Below are positions 15,721 to 25,700 of a DNA stretch of 36,168 nucleotides, piece after piece (the stretch's first letter is position 1; each line of letters starts with the position of its first letter). The stretch is taken from NCBI GenBank assembly GCA_903870685.1, contig CAIQDX010000109.1, forward strand, positions 1 through 36,168, given 5' to 3'. The position numbers and the translations under genes were made by a program. This stretch comes from an uncultured Chitinophagaceae bacterium (GTDB lineage Bacteria; Bacteroidota; Bacteroidia; Chitinophagales; Chitinophagaceae). The notes under the pieces are model-generated. The model searched no databases. It saw nothing but the letters and a program-made list of their open reading frames with translations, and was not told the DNA's origin.

Positions 15721-15760
15721 ACTTAGTACTTACAACTCTTCACTTATAACTTTTATAATT
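15721..15760. other. kdpB-kdpC leader with repeat-like pyrimidine-rich sequence
   Basis: Forty bases of ACTTAGTACTTACAACTCTT-type sequence separate kdpB and kdpC. They resemble the pyrimidine-rich arm of the kdp repeats but are more diverged. No Shine-Dalgarno is evident, as is common in this phylum. Confidence 0.3.
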
Positions 15761-16324
15761 ATGAAACAAAATATTCTTCCCGCAATAAAATTAACAGCAT
15801 TAACCATTATTTTCTTTATTGGTATTTATACTTTGATTATTTGGATAGTAGCGCAAGTCGCTCCCAATAATGGTTTTGGCGAAACAGTTATTGTAAACAA
15901 TAAAGTAGTTGGTTATAAATTAGAAGGACAAAAATTCAGTGATGATAAATATTTCTGGAGTCGACCATCAGCTGCAGGTTATAATGCTGCTGCATCATCG
16001 GGCAGTAACAAAGGCACAACAAATCCTGATTATTTAAAAGATGTGCAAAGCAAGATCGATACTTTTTTAGTGCATAATCCAACTGTAAAAAAAGAAGAAA
16101 TTCCATCTGATTTGATTACTTACAGCGGCAGTGGCTTAGATCCGGATATATCTGTTGCTGCAGCAAAAATTCAATTTAACAGAATAGCAAAAACAAGGAA
16201 TATATCTGAAGAAAAAATAAATGCACTGGTAGAAAATCAAATTCAAAAACCATTACTTGGATTATTCGGCACAGAAAAAGTAAACGTTTTACTATTAAAT
16301 ATTGAATTAGATAAACTTAAATAA
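15761..16324 (+). CDS. kdpC: K+-transporting ATPase subunit KdpC
   Basis: A 187-residue protein with one N-terminal membrane helix (ALTIIFFIGIYTLIIWIVAQ) and a periplasmic domain. Signature segments are KFWSRPSAA-like YFWSRPSAAGYNAAASSGSN, SDLITYSGSGLDPDIS and AAKIQFNRIAKTRN. KdpC is the accessory subunit that raises ATP affinity in KdpFABC. The start at ATG 15761 follows the 40-nt leader; an earlier in-frame start inside kdpB would add an implausible 23 residues. The porin gene follows after 9 bp. Confidence 0.95.
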   Translation: MKQNILPAIKLTALTIIFFIGIYTLIIWIVAQVAPNNGFGETVIVNNKVVGYKLEGQKFSDDKYFWSRPSAAGYNAAASSGSNKGTTNPDYLKDVQSKIDTFLVHNPTVKKEEIPSDLITYSGSGLDPDISVAAAKIQFNRIAKTRNISEEKINALVENQIQKPLLGLFGTEKVNVLLLNIELDKLK

Positions 16325-16333
16325 AAATCAGCG

Positions 16334-17380
16334 ATGAATAAAATAATTATAGCAGGCATTAGTATGGTAATAACAACAAGTATAATGGCACAAACTGATA
16401 CAACGAAAAAAGTTGTTCCTCCTGCTACAACCACTTTTACTTATTCTGTTGATGCTTATTACAGATCAGATTTTGCAGGCAAACTAAGTAACAACAAAAC
16501 AAGTTTTACAAATTCAAATAATTCGTTTGAATTAGGAATGGCTTCCATTAGAGTTGACCATTCTTTTGGAAAAATTGCAGCAACTGCTGATTTAGGTTTT
16601 GGCAGAAGAGCAGAAGAATTTTCTTATAACGATGGCTCAGGATATCCTGTTGGAAGTGGTAACGGATTTACAACACTTGCAGCTGTTAAGCAAGCATACG
16701 TAAGTTATGCTCCGTCATCAAAAATAAAATTCACAGTTGGTAAATGGGCAACACATATTGGTTATGAATTATTAGATGCATACTCAAACCGAAATTATAG
16801 CATGAGTTATGGTTTTTCTTACGGACCATTCTCTCATACCGGTTTTCGCGCAGACATTACTTTAGGAGCAAAGAGTGCATTGATGTTAGGAATAGCTAAT
16901 CCTACAGATTATGTAACAACATCATCACCAATAAATATATTTATTGCTCAATTTAGTACTGGCACAAAGAATGATAAATTAAAAGCATTCTTAAATTATC
17001 AAGGTGGTACTGATAAATCACAATTTGACTTAGTAATAAATGGTGTTGTTAGCAGCAAATTTGGAATCAACTATGATGGCACAACCGCAACTATTGCAAG
17101 CAAAACCTGGACAAGTAATGCAATTTATTTTAATTACGATCCAACAAGCAAATTTGGTCTAGCACTTCGCGGTGAATATTTTGATGATACTAAAAATGCT
17201 ATAGGCATTGGTACATCAGTATTTGCAACAACATTGTCTGCAAATATCCATTTAGATAATCTTACAATTATTCCCGAAATAAGATTAGATAATGCAAAGG
17301 ATACTTTTTTTATCAATAGCTCAAACGCGGCAACAAAAGCTGCAGGCAATTTCTTAATTGCAGCAGTTTATAAATTTTAA
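16334..17380 (+). CDS. Outer-membrane beta-barrel porin of the kdp operon
   Basis: A 348-residue protein with a signal peptide (MNKIIIAGISMVITTSIMAQ) and an extended series of amphipathic beta strands ending in the aromatic C-terminal strand AAVYKF, typical of outer-membrane barrels. Segments such as NSFELGMASIRVDHSFGKIA and KQAYVSYAPSSKIKFTVGKW resemble the Bacteroidota putative OprO/OprP-like porins. The 9-bp gap after kdpC implies co-transcription. A role in letting K+ or a counter-ion cross the outer membrane under K+ limitation is an inference from the operon. Confidence 0.75.
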   Translation: MNKIIIAGISMVITTSIMAQTDTTKKVVPPATTTFTYSVDAYYRSDFAGKLSNNKTSFTNSNNSFELGMASIRVDHSFGKIAATADLGFGRRAEEFSYNDGSGYPVGSGNGFTTLAAVKQAYVSYAPSSKIKFTVGKWATHIGYELLDAYSNRNYSMSYGFSYGPFSHTGFRADITLGAKSALMLGIANPTDYVTTSSPINIFIAQFSTGTKNDKLKAFLNYQGGTDKSQFDLVINGVVSSKFGINYDGTTATIASKTWTSNAIYFNYDPTSKFGLALRGEYFDDTKNAIGIGTSVFATTLSANIHLDNLTIIPEIRLDNAKDTFFINSSNAATKAAGNFLIAAVYKF

Positions 17381-17386
17381 AAGAAT

Positions 17387-17434
17387 AAAGTTCGGAACTT
17401 TGAAGTGTTCGACTCTTTCACTGAAAGAGTCGAA
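17387..17434. promoter_or_regulatory. Palindrome and 12-bp perfect hairpin between porin and kdpD
   Basis: AAAGTTC-G-GAACTTT (17387-17401) is followed by a perfect 12-bp stem (17408-17419 with 17423-17434) with a 3-nt loop ACT. No T-tract follows on the plus strand, so it is not a typical intrinsic terminator. An mRNA processing or stability hairpin between the pump genes and the sensor genes is likelier; an operator is also possible. Confidence 0.55.
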
Positions 17435-17524
17435 GGCAACAGAAGCAAAATTGAAATACGAAAGTTGGTAACATAATAAAAACAAAGTCGGACAGAGACT
17501 GTCATACTTTGTAACAAAAAAACA

Positions 17525-18652
17525 ATGGCAGAAGAAATAAAAAATAATGCTGAACACTTTTTAAATCTTATCCGCAAAAGCAGACGTGGTAAGTTTAAAA
17601 TTTATATTGGTATGAGTGCCGGTGTTGGCAAAACGTACCGCATGTTGCAGGAAGCACATGCGCTGCTGCGCAATGGTGTGGATGTGAAGATTGGCTATAT
17701 TGAAACACACAACAGAAAAGAAACACAAGAATTAATTGAAGGGTTACCGGTTATTCCGCGAAGAAAATTATTTTATAAAGGGAAAGAATTAGAAGAGTTA
17801 GATGTGCAGGCCATTTTGAATTTACATCCTGAAGTTGTGATCGTTGATGAATTGGCACACACTAATATAGAAGGAAGTAAAAATGAAAAACGATGGCAGG
17901 ATGTGATGGATATTTTAGATGCAGGTATTAATGTGATCAGTGCGGTAAATATTCAGCACATCGAAAGTTTGAATGATGAAGTAAAAGCCATTACAGATGT
18001 GAATGTGGCAGAACGAATTCCCGACAATGTTTTAAAACAAGCTGACGAAGTAGTGAATATAGATTTGACCGCTGATGAATTAGTGACAAGATTAAAAGAA
18101 GGAAAAATTTATTCGGCTGATAAAATTGAAATTGCTTTAAAGAATTTTTTTCAAAGCGAAAAGATTTTACAATTACGTGAATTGGCATTGAAAGAAGTTG
18201 CATCGCAGGTTGAAAGAAAGATTCAAACAGAATTACCGAGGAATACGCATTTAAAACAAGAACGTTTTCTGGCATGTATCAGCAGTAATCATGAAATTGC
18301 AAAAAAAGTTATTCGCAAAACAGCAAGACTCTCCAGTTACTATAATTCAAAATGGTTTTTGTTATACGTGCAAACACCAAAAGAGGATGGCGATAAAATT
18401 GGCTTGGCAGCACAACGTCATTTGATAAACAATTTTAAGCTGGCAACAGAGTTGGGCGCTGAAGTGATAAAAGTAAAGAGCAGCAATATTTCCAAAGGAA
18501 TTTTAGAAACAACCGAACAAAAAAATATCACAACAATTTGTATTGGCAAACCACATCTGAATTTATTAAACGTAATTTTAAATACAGCAGTCTTCAATCA
18601 GCTGCTTAATAAATTATCGGCATTAGAAATTGATATTGTAATACTTTCCTGA
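17525..18652 (+). CDS. kdpD: KdpD-type sensor protein, N-terminal half only (KdpD + Usp domains)
   Basis: A 375-residue cytoplasmic protein matching the N-terminal half of KdpD. It has Walker A GMSAGVGKT (29-37), the conserved GYIETHNRKET, Walker B VVIVDELAHTN and the NIQHIESLNDEV motif, then a universal-stress-protein-like domain (from about residue 250, RFLACISSNHEIAKK). It lacks the four membrane helices, GAF and kinase domains of E. coli KdpD (894 aa). The next gene, a transmembrane histidine kinase, starts 1 bp after this stop, so the two halves probably work as a split sensor. The N-domain binds ATP and, in some phyla, cyclic di-AMP at the Usp domain. Confidence 0.93.
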   Translation: MAEEIKNNAEHFLNLIRKSRRGKFKIYIGMSAGVGKTYRMLQEAHALLRNGVDVKIGYIETHNRKETQELIEGLPVIPRRKLFYKGKELEELDVQAILNLHPEVVIVDELAHTNIEGSKNEKRWQDVMDILDAGINVISAVNIQHIESLNDEVKAITDVNVAERIPDNVLKQADEVVNIDLTADELVTRLKEGKIYSADKIEIALKNFFQSEKILQLRELALKEVASQVERKIQTELPRNTHLKQERFLACISSNHEIAKKVIRKTARLSSYYNSKWFLLYVQTPKEDGDKIGLAAQRHLINNFKLATELGAEVIKVKSSNISKGILETTEQKNITTICIGKPHLNLLNVILNTAVFNQLLNKLSALEIDIVILS

Positions 18653-18653
18653 C

Positions 18654-20348
18654 ATGAAACTGCGATTAAAAACTAAATTAATTTTTGGCTTGGGCTTTTT
18701 GTTCATTGTCATTTTATTGTTTGGCATTCTCGGCATTTTTTATATCAACAGATTAAGCAGCGATACAAATAATATTATTAAAAACAATTACGAAACGCTT
18801 GTATATAATAATAATATGTTGAAGGCTTTGGAAGAGTTACCACAAAATAAAAAGGCAGTCAACGATTTTGACAACAATTTAAAAAAACAGGAAAATAATA
18901 TTACCGAACCCGGAGAAAAAGAAGCAACAAATGATGTAAGAAAAAATTTTGAGGAATTAAAATCCGATCCTTCTCATCTAAGTAATTATATTCAGATAAG
19001 GCAAGCCATCCAGGTTATAAATGATTTAAATCAAAATGCGATCTTGCGTAAAAATGCAGTGGCAGAGCGCACTGCAAGCGATGCAACTTTTTGGCTCACT
19101 ATTATTTTTTCTGTCTTTAGCATCATTGCGTTTACACTTGTATTTAATATTCCCGAAGTAATTGCAGCGCCTATAAGAGCTTTATCGGAAGGTATTTCTG
19201 CCATCTCCAATAAAAGTTATGATAAAAGAATTTATTTAAATCAGAATGATGAATTTGGTGATCTGGCAAATGCCTTCAACATCATGGCACAAAAATTGGA
19301 TGAGTATGAACACAGTAATCTGGCCAAAATAAAATTTGAAAAAAGCAGAATTGAAACCATTATCAATCAAATGAAAGATGGTATCATTGGTTTGGACGAA
19401 AAGAAAAATATTTTATTCCTGAATGCTGTTGCAGAAAAACTATTAGGACTTAAAGAATCTGAAATCATTGGCAAATACACTGCAGATATTGCTTTGAAAA
19501 ATGATTTGATGCGAACCTTGTTACAAAATGGAAATACAAATGAATTAAAGATCTATGCCGATAATAAAGAAAGTTTTTTTAATAAAGATGTGTTGGATGT
19601 CACCAATAACAATGAAGTAATCGGGCAAGTAATTGTTTTACGCAACATCACTCCTTTTCATGAATTGAATGAAGCCAAAACAAATTTTATTGCAACCGTT
19701 TCGCACGAATTGAAGACACCTATTTCATCTATAAAGATGAGTGCACAATTATTGGCAGATAGCCGTGTAAGTGCATTAACCAGCGATCAAAAAGAATTAT
19801 TAAAAAGTATAACTGATGATTCGGATCGCTTGTTAAAAATAACCAGCGAACTATTAAATATTTCTCAAGCTGAAACAGGAAACATACAATTAAAATTACA
19901 ACCGGTACACCCCGAAACTATTGTAGAGCAAGCATTGCAGGCAGTACTGTTTCAGGCACAGCAAAAAAATATCGGTATCAAAAAAAATATTCCCGTACAC
20001 TTATCTTTCGTTCAGGCCGATGCAGAAAAAACATCCTGGGTATTAATTAATTTATTAACCAATGCCATCAAATATTCTCACGAATCTTCCTCAATAGAAA
20101 TTTCAGTTACTCAAAAAGAAAATAAAATTTCTTTTGCTGTAACAGATTATGGAAAAGGAATTGAAGGCAAATATTTACCAAAAATATTCGATCGTTATTT
20201 TAAAGTGCCTGGTACTTATGAACGAAGTGGAACAGGATTGGGACTTGCTATTTCAAAGGAATTTATTGAGGCACAGGGTGGTATCATTAATGTGCAAAGT
20301 GTTTTAAATGAAGGAAGTATTTTTTCATTCACATTAAGTGCAGTTTAG
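18654..20348 (+). CDS. HAMP/PAS sensor histidine kinase, partner of the split KdpD
   Basis: A 564-residue membrane kinase. TM1 (about 8-30) and TM2 (about 141-163) flank a periplasmic helical domain, then come HAMP (LSEGISAISNKSYDKRI), PAS (IINQMKDGIIGLDEKKNILF), HisKA with H351 in SHELKTP, and an ATPase domain with NLLTNAIKYSH, DYGKGIE and GTGLGLAISKEF. It is translationally coupled to the KdpD N-terminal-type gene. The periplasmic-HAMP architecture is not that of E. coli KdpD, which has four clustered helices and no HAMP-PAS. Its likely response regulator is the sigma-54 activator at 9.7 kb; this pairing is inferred from operon context. Confidence 0.92.
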   Translation: MKLRLKTKLIFGLGFLFIVILLFGILGIFYINRLSSDTNNIIKNNYETLVYNNNMLKALEELPQNKKAVNDFDNNLKKQENNITEPGEKEATNDVRKNFEELKSDPSHLSNYIQIRQAIQVINDLNQNAILRKNAVAERTASDATFWLTIIFSVFSIIAFTLVFNIPEVIAAPIRALSEGISAISNKSYDKRIYLNQNDEFGDLANAFNIMAQKLDEYEHSNLAKIKFEKSRIETIINQMKDGIIGLDEKKNILFLNAVAEKLLGLKESEIIGKYTADIALKNDLMRTLLQNGNTNELKIYADNKESFFNKDVLDVTNNNEVIGQVIVLRNITPFHELNEAKTNFIATVSHELKTPISSIKMSAQLLADSRVSALTSDQKELLKSITDDSDRLLKITSELLNISQAETGNIQLKLQPVHPETIVEQALQAVLFQAQQKNIGIKKNIPVHLSFVQADAEKTSWVLINLLTNAIKYSHESSSIEISVTQKENKISFAVTDYGKGIEGKYLPKIFDRYFKVPGTYERSGTGLGLAISKEFIEAQGGIINVQSVLNEGSIFSFTLSAV

Positions 20349-20375
20349 TACACTAAATTTTTAAACCGATATGAA

Positions 20376-22376
20376 TTAATAATTACTCATAGGCGCATTT
20401 ACTCTTCGCAATGGCAAATAATTTCTTGGTGAAATTAATAAAGGAACTCTTTCGGTAAATGTTACAGCATTATCTAAGCCAAATGCTTTTTGATCGGATT
20501 GTGCAAAGTTCTTGATGGCAAAATACGAATCCATAATAAATCCTTCTTTAATTGATAATTCGTTTTCGATAGAGAGGAAGGTTTCTATAATTACATAAGT
20601 AATATCGGTATGAAAGTCGCTCTTGTCAAGGTTTTCGTATTTATTTAAAAATTCGAGTTCCTTATTTTTCTTCATCTCCTGCATCACCATTTTAAACAAT
20701 AAATTTATTCTTGGCTGCACACGGAACCCTAATTTAAAATTAACGCGCACTATTTTATTGTGTAATAATTCGTTTATCGAATATTCCATTTCATATGGAT
20801 TATCGGCACGGTCGATATGTACAAACCAATATATATCCGCACGTTTTGGCTTACGGTTTATTATGGAATCAATAATTCTTTTTTCAATATCGGCCGAAAT
20901 ATCAGCCTTAGTTAAATAAACTAAATGCGTTGCATATTTAGGCACTTCTTTATCAGCACTCAAATCTGTTAATGGTTGCAGATAATCTCTCATCTTAACA
21001 AAATGTAAATAGCGGTTGGTAATTTTTCTTGCACGATACCAAATGATCATGATAAACATCAATCCAAATTCGAAGAATAAAAACATCCAACGTTGTTTAA
21101 TTTTGGCAACATTGGTGATGAAGAAAGAAACTTCAACAACAATAAATACACTCATGATGAGGAATACAATTATATTATTCCACTTCTTTACAAAGTGCAT
21201 ATAAACATACATCAGCGTTGTTGTCATCAACATTGCAATAACAATCGAAAATCCGTATGCAGCTTCCATATGCGCACTTTCTTTAAAATATAGCATCATA
21301 CCCACACATCCAATCCATAAAATAAAATTAAGACTCGGAATATAGATTTGTCCTTTTACATCTGTTGGAAATTTGATGGTAACTCTAGGCCAGAAATTCA
21401 TGCTGATAGCTTCACTTATTAATGTGAATGAACCACTGATCAATGCCTGACTGGCAATAATAGTTGCAAATGTTGCAATAATAACTCCCATCAATAAAAA
21501 CCAATGAGGCATTAACTCGTAAAATGGATTGATGTTAGCACCTAAAGTATCGCTTCCTTGTGCTAATAACCACGCACCTTGTCCCATATAATTAAAAACA
21601 AGAGCTGTCTTAACAAAGATCCAACTGACTTGAATATTTTTTCTTCCGCAATGTCCAAGATCACTGTACAAAGCTTCTGCTCCTGTTGTACACAAGAACA
21701 CAGCACCTAATAACCAAAATCCATGAGGATAATGCGTCAACAATTCAAAGCCATAATATGGGCTGATTGCTTTTAGAATTCCAGGATTTTGTACAATTTG
21801 CAAAATGCCTAATAGCATTATCATCGAAAACCAAACCAGCATGATGGGGCCAAATGAGAAGCCAACAATTTTTGTTCCGAAACGTTGAAATAAAAATAGC
21901 AATGAAATGATGCCTATAACTATTCCAATAGTTAATGTATTACCAGGTACAATAATGTTTTCTAATCCACTAACACCATTTAATCCTTCTACCGCCGATG
22001 CAACAGAGATAGGTGGTGTAATAATGCCATCGGCTAATAAAGTAGCAGCACCAACAATTGCCGGAATATATAACCACTTTGCATAACGCCTAACCAATGC
22101 AAATAAAGAAAAGATTCCACCCTCACCTTTGTTATCGGCACGAAGTGTAAGCAAAACATATTTAAATGTTGTTTGCAATGTTAATGTCCAGATAACGCAA
22201 GAAATACCTCCGTACACCAACTCTTCAGTAATTTTTCTATCCCCGATAATTGATTTAAAAACATATAAAGGCGATGTACCAATATCACCATAAATAATGC
22301 CTAGTGTTACTATTAATCCTGCTACAGTAAGTTTACTAATTTGAGTAGTTGGATGATTGGCGGTTAACGATGCCAT
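20376..22376 (-). CDS. kup: Low-affinity K+ transporter Kup
   Basis: A 666-residue K+:H+ symporter of the KUP/HAK/KT family. Visible are the signature GIIYGDIGTSPLYVFKSI near the N-terminus, about 12 membrane helices, the family motifs GEGGIFSLFALVRR, LADGIITPPISVASAVEG and GTTGAEALYSDLGHCGR-like CTTGAEALYSDLGHCG, and a long cytoplasmic C-terminal domain. It is convergent with the kinase gene (27 bp apart). Kup works at higher K+, while Kdp works at starvation. The start follows a 195-nt leader. Confidence 0.94.
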   Translation of the reverse strand: MASLTANHPTTQISKLTVAGLIVTLGIIYGDIGTSPLYVFKSIIGDRKITEELVYGGISCVIWTLTLQTTFKYVLLTLRADNKGEGGIFSLFALVRRYAKWLYIPAIVGAATLLADGIITPPISVASAVEGLNGVSGLENIIVPGNTLTIGIVIGIISLLFLFQRFGTKIVGFSFGPIMLVWFSMIMLLGILQIVQNPGILKAISPYYGFELLTHYPHGFWLLGAVFLCTTGAEALYSDLGHCGRKNIQVSWIFVKTALVFNYMGQGAWLLAQGSDTLGANINPFYELMPHWFLLMGVIIATFATIIASQALISGSFTLISEAISMNFWPRVTIKFPTDVKGQIYIPSLNFILWIGCVGMMLYFKESAHMEAAYGFSIVIAMLMTTTLMYVYMHFVKKWNNIIVFLIMSVFIVVEVSFFITNVAKIKQRWMFLFFEFGLMFIMIIWYRARKITNRYLHFVKMRDYLQPLTDLSADKEVPKYATHLVYLTKADISADIEKRIIDSIINRKPKRADIYWFVHIDRADNPYEMEYSINELLHNKIVRVNFKLGFRVQPRINLLFKMVMQEMKKNKELEFLNKYENLDKSDFHTDITYVIIETFLSIENELSIKEGFIMDSYFAIKNFAQSDQKAFGLDNAVTFTERVPLLISPRNYLPLRRVNAPMSNY

Positions 22377-22763
22377 TGCTTTTTGGGTTAAGGTTCAGTT
22401 GAAGTAATTAGTTGACAATTTGTTTCTTCATTTTGATGCAGTAAACTAAAAAAATAAATACAATTATTTTTTTCAAACGTTTGCAATAATTTTTAGTAAC
22501 TAATTTTTGTTTTTCAAAGGAAGCAATGCAATAAATTCCTTGTATCAGCGGCTATCGTTTTTATTTCCAATCAGGACGCAAATTTATATGGCTTTTTTCA
22601 TCATTATCAAAAATGATTATGCACTTTAAAAAAATTTAATGCTAACAAATGTTAGTGAGGGATTAATAACCGACCTAGTTTTAGGGAATTTGCAATTGGG
22701 TTTTTAATTACAAAACTAATAGGTTGATTAACGAATTTCTTTCCTAACAATTACCTTTAACAA
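22377..22763. other. 387-nt divergent intergenic region, kup / helicase
   Basis: Contains the kup promoter, the ATCATT-N6-AATGAT palindrome and a second palindrome CTAACA-AA-TGTTAG (22642-22655). No protein gene is visible. The long kup leader (22377-22572) has no ydaO-type (c-di-AMP) riboswitch features that I recognise. No consensus promoter was found for the helicase; the nearest is TACCTTTA (22752-22759) without a properly spaced TTG. Confidence 0.5.
22579..22611 (-). promoter_or_regulatory. Promoter for kup, overlapped by a palindrome
   Basis: On the minus strand TTTG (22611-22608), a 21-nt spacer and TAAATTTG (22586-22579) match the Bacteroidota consensus. The transcript would start near 22572, giving a leader of about 195 nt. 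An inverted repeat ATCATT-N6-AATGAT (22600-22617) covers the -33 box and is a possible operator. Confidence 0.6.
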
Positions 22764-25700
22764 ATGGCAACTAAGCAATTGCAAAAAGAAAAATTCGAAA
22801 TCATTTATAATAACCTCAACGAGCAGCAGCGTATTGCTGTTGATACTATTGAAGGTCCGGTTATTGTAAATGCTGGACCCGGCACGGGTAAAACGCAAAT
22901 CCTTGCTATTCGAATTGGAAATATTTTACAACAAACCGATGCCAATCCAAATAACATCATTTGTTTAACTTATACCGATAACGGTGCTGTTGAAATGCGC
23001 AACCGCTTACTGCAAATAATTGGCACACCTGCTTATGGAATCAAGATTCACACTTTTCATTCTTTTTGTAACGAAGTCATCCAGGACAATCTCAGTTATT
23101 TTGGTAAATTAAATTTGGAACCGATAAGTGATTTAGAAGAGATCGATCTGTTTAATAAATTAATTGATTCCATTGAATCAGATAATATTTTAAAACGTTT
23201 TCGCGGTGAAGTGTATTACGAAGCACCAAGACTGAAAGCATTATTTAGTTTGATGAAAAAAGAAGCATGGAATGCTGATTATTTTAATGAACGAATTGAT
23301 GCTTATTTAAAAGAGTTACCTGCCAAAGAAGGTTTTTTTTATAAAAGAAAATACAAAGAGTTTAATGCAGGAGATGCAAACCCAAACAAGATTGCAGCCG
23401 AAACTGAAAAAATGGAAATACTTCGGGCTGCTTCAAAATTGTATACGCGTTACAATAAAATGATGGCAGAAATAAGTCGTTATAATTTTGACGATATGAT
23501 ATTGTGGGTATTGGATGCATTTGAAAAAAATAAAAATATTCTGCTCGATTATCAGGAACGCTTTTTATATTTTTTGGTGGATGAATTTCAGGATACCAGT
23601 CGTTCGCAAAATTTATTGTTGCAATATTTAATTAATTACTGGGATGTGCCCAATGTGTTTGTGGTGGGTGATGCCGACCAAAGTATTTTTTCTTTTCAGG
23701 ATGCCAATGTTGAAAATATTATTGAATTTGAAAAAAAATATACCGACAGTATTACCAAGATCGATCTTCTCAATAATTATCGTTCTACTCAAATTATATT
23801 AAATGCTTCTCATAAATTAATTACCAATAATCAACTGCGGACTGTAAGCATTGAGAATGGTCAACCCTTGATCTCTTCAAATATAATACTGGAAAGCATT
23901 TCAGCACAACCACAAATAGTCGAATATCCAAACACCACTCATGAAGCAATGGATATTGCTTTGCAAATCGAGCAATTAATTAATCAGGGCACAAGCGGAA
24001 AAGAGATCGCTGTTATTTATCGTAATCATTCGCAGGTCGAAGAAATTGCAAAAATTTTGGAAAGCAAAAACATTCCAGTCAACACCAGAAAAAAAGTAGA
24101 TGTGTTGCAATTGCCTTTCATTCAAAATATCATCAGCATCTTATCATGGATAGATAAGGAAAATGCAATTCCATTTAGTGCCGAAGATCAGTTGTTCAAA
24201 ATTTTACACTTTAATTTTTTTAATGCAAAGCCTGCTGATATTGCCAAATTAAGCATGCGTGTAAATGAAAAAAATATTGGCAGAAAAGAAGATCGGTATT
24301 CAATTCGCAGAGAATTAAGTGAAATAAAAAACAGTAACGGAGATTTATTTTCTCAACCCGATAATAGTTTAAAAGAAATAAGTGATCTTCTTGAAAATCT
24401 TTTAAAAGAATCAAACAATATTACTGTTCAGCATTTAGTTGAAATGGCTGTTCAGAAATCCGGCATACTTCGTTTCGTTATGCAAAGTCCGGAAAAACCA
24501 TGGTTGATGCAAGTGTTGAATTCTTTTTTTAATTTTATTAAAGATAGCTGCAAACGCAATCCTGAATTGAATTTGCATGAGTTGTTGTTTAACATCAATA
24601 TCATGCAAAACAACAGAATTGCAATACCGCTATACAAAGTTGTTGCAACAGATGATGGTGTTAACTTAATCACAGCACATGCTGCAAAGGGTTCGGAGTT
24701 TACTTATGTTTTTGTTATTGGTTGCACCGATAAAATTTGGGACGAAAGCAATTCAGGCAATAACCGAACATATAAATATCCCGATAATTTACTTAGCAAT
24801 ACAAACATTGCAAGCGATCTGGAAGAAAGTCGGCGTTTGTTTTATGTTGCCATCACCAGAGCAAAAACTAATTTACAAATTTCATACTCGGTAAAAGATA
24901 AAAACGATAAACCTTTAACTAAATCAACATTCGTTACAGAAATAACCGAAGGCATGTTATGGCAGCCGTTACAAAAATTTGTTCAGGAAGAAAAATTGAT
25001 CGATCACTTAGCGTTGCAGTTTCAAGAAACAGCCATGCCCGAAATTGCATTAATTGAAGAAAATTACATCAATCAAATTCTTAAAAAATATTCTTTAAGT
25101 GTTACACATTTAAGCAATTACTTAAGTTGCCCATTGAAGTTTTATTATCAGAATTTGATCAGAGTCCCATCGGCAAAAAATGAAAGCATGGTCTTTGGAA
25201 GTGCCGTGCACTTTGCATTGCAGCGTTTGTTCGAGAAAATGAAAATCAAAGATCAAACATTTCCATCCAAATATGAATTGCTCGAAGATTTTAGTTGGTA
25301 CATGCAAAAAAACAGAGAAGCATTTACTCCTGAAAGTTTTTTATTGAAGAATGATTACGGTAAAAAAATATTACCTGCTTATTACGATACACACATTAAT
25401 AATTGGAATAAAGTTGTTGTGATAGAAAAAGCAATAAGAAATGTTTTTGTTAACGATGTACCCATCAATGGCAAATTAGATAAGTTGGAGTTTCAAGGTA
25501 AGTTGGTAAATGTGGTAGATTATAAAACAGGCAAGTTCGATAATGCAAAAAAGAAATTAGTACAGCCCAATGATAACGAACCTAATGGCGGCGATTACTG
25601 GCGTCAAGCAGTATTTTATAAAATTTTAATGGACAACGATAAAACAAACGATTGGCAAGCAGTGAGCACTGTGTTTGAATTTATTGAACCAATTGCTGAT

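Noticed and set aside
22377-22572. Possible c-di-AMP (ydaO-type) riboswitch in the kup leader
   Set aside because: The long leader and K+ gene invite it, but none of the conserved ydaO motifs I know are visible.
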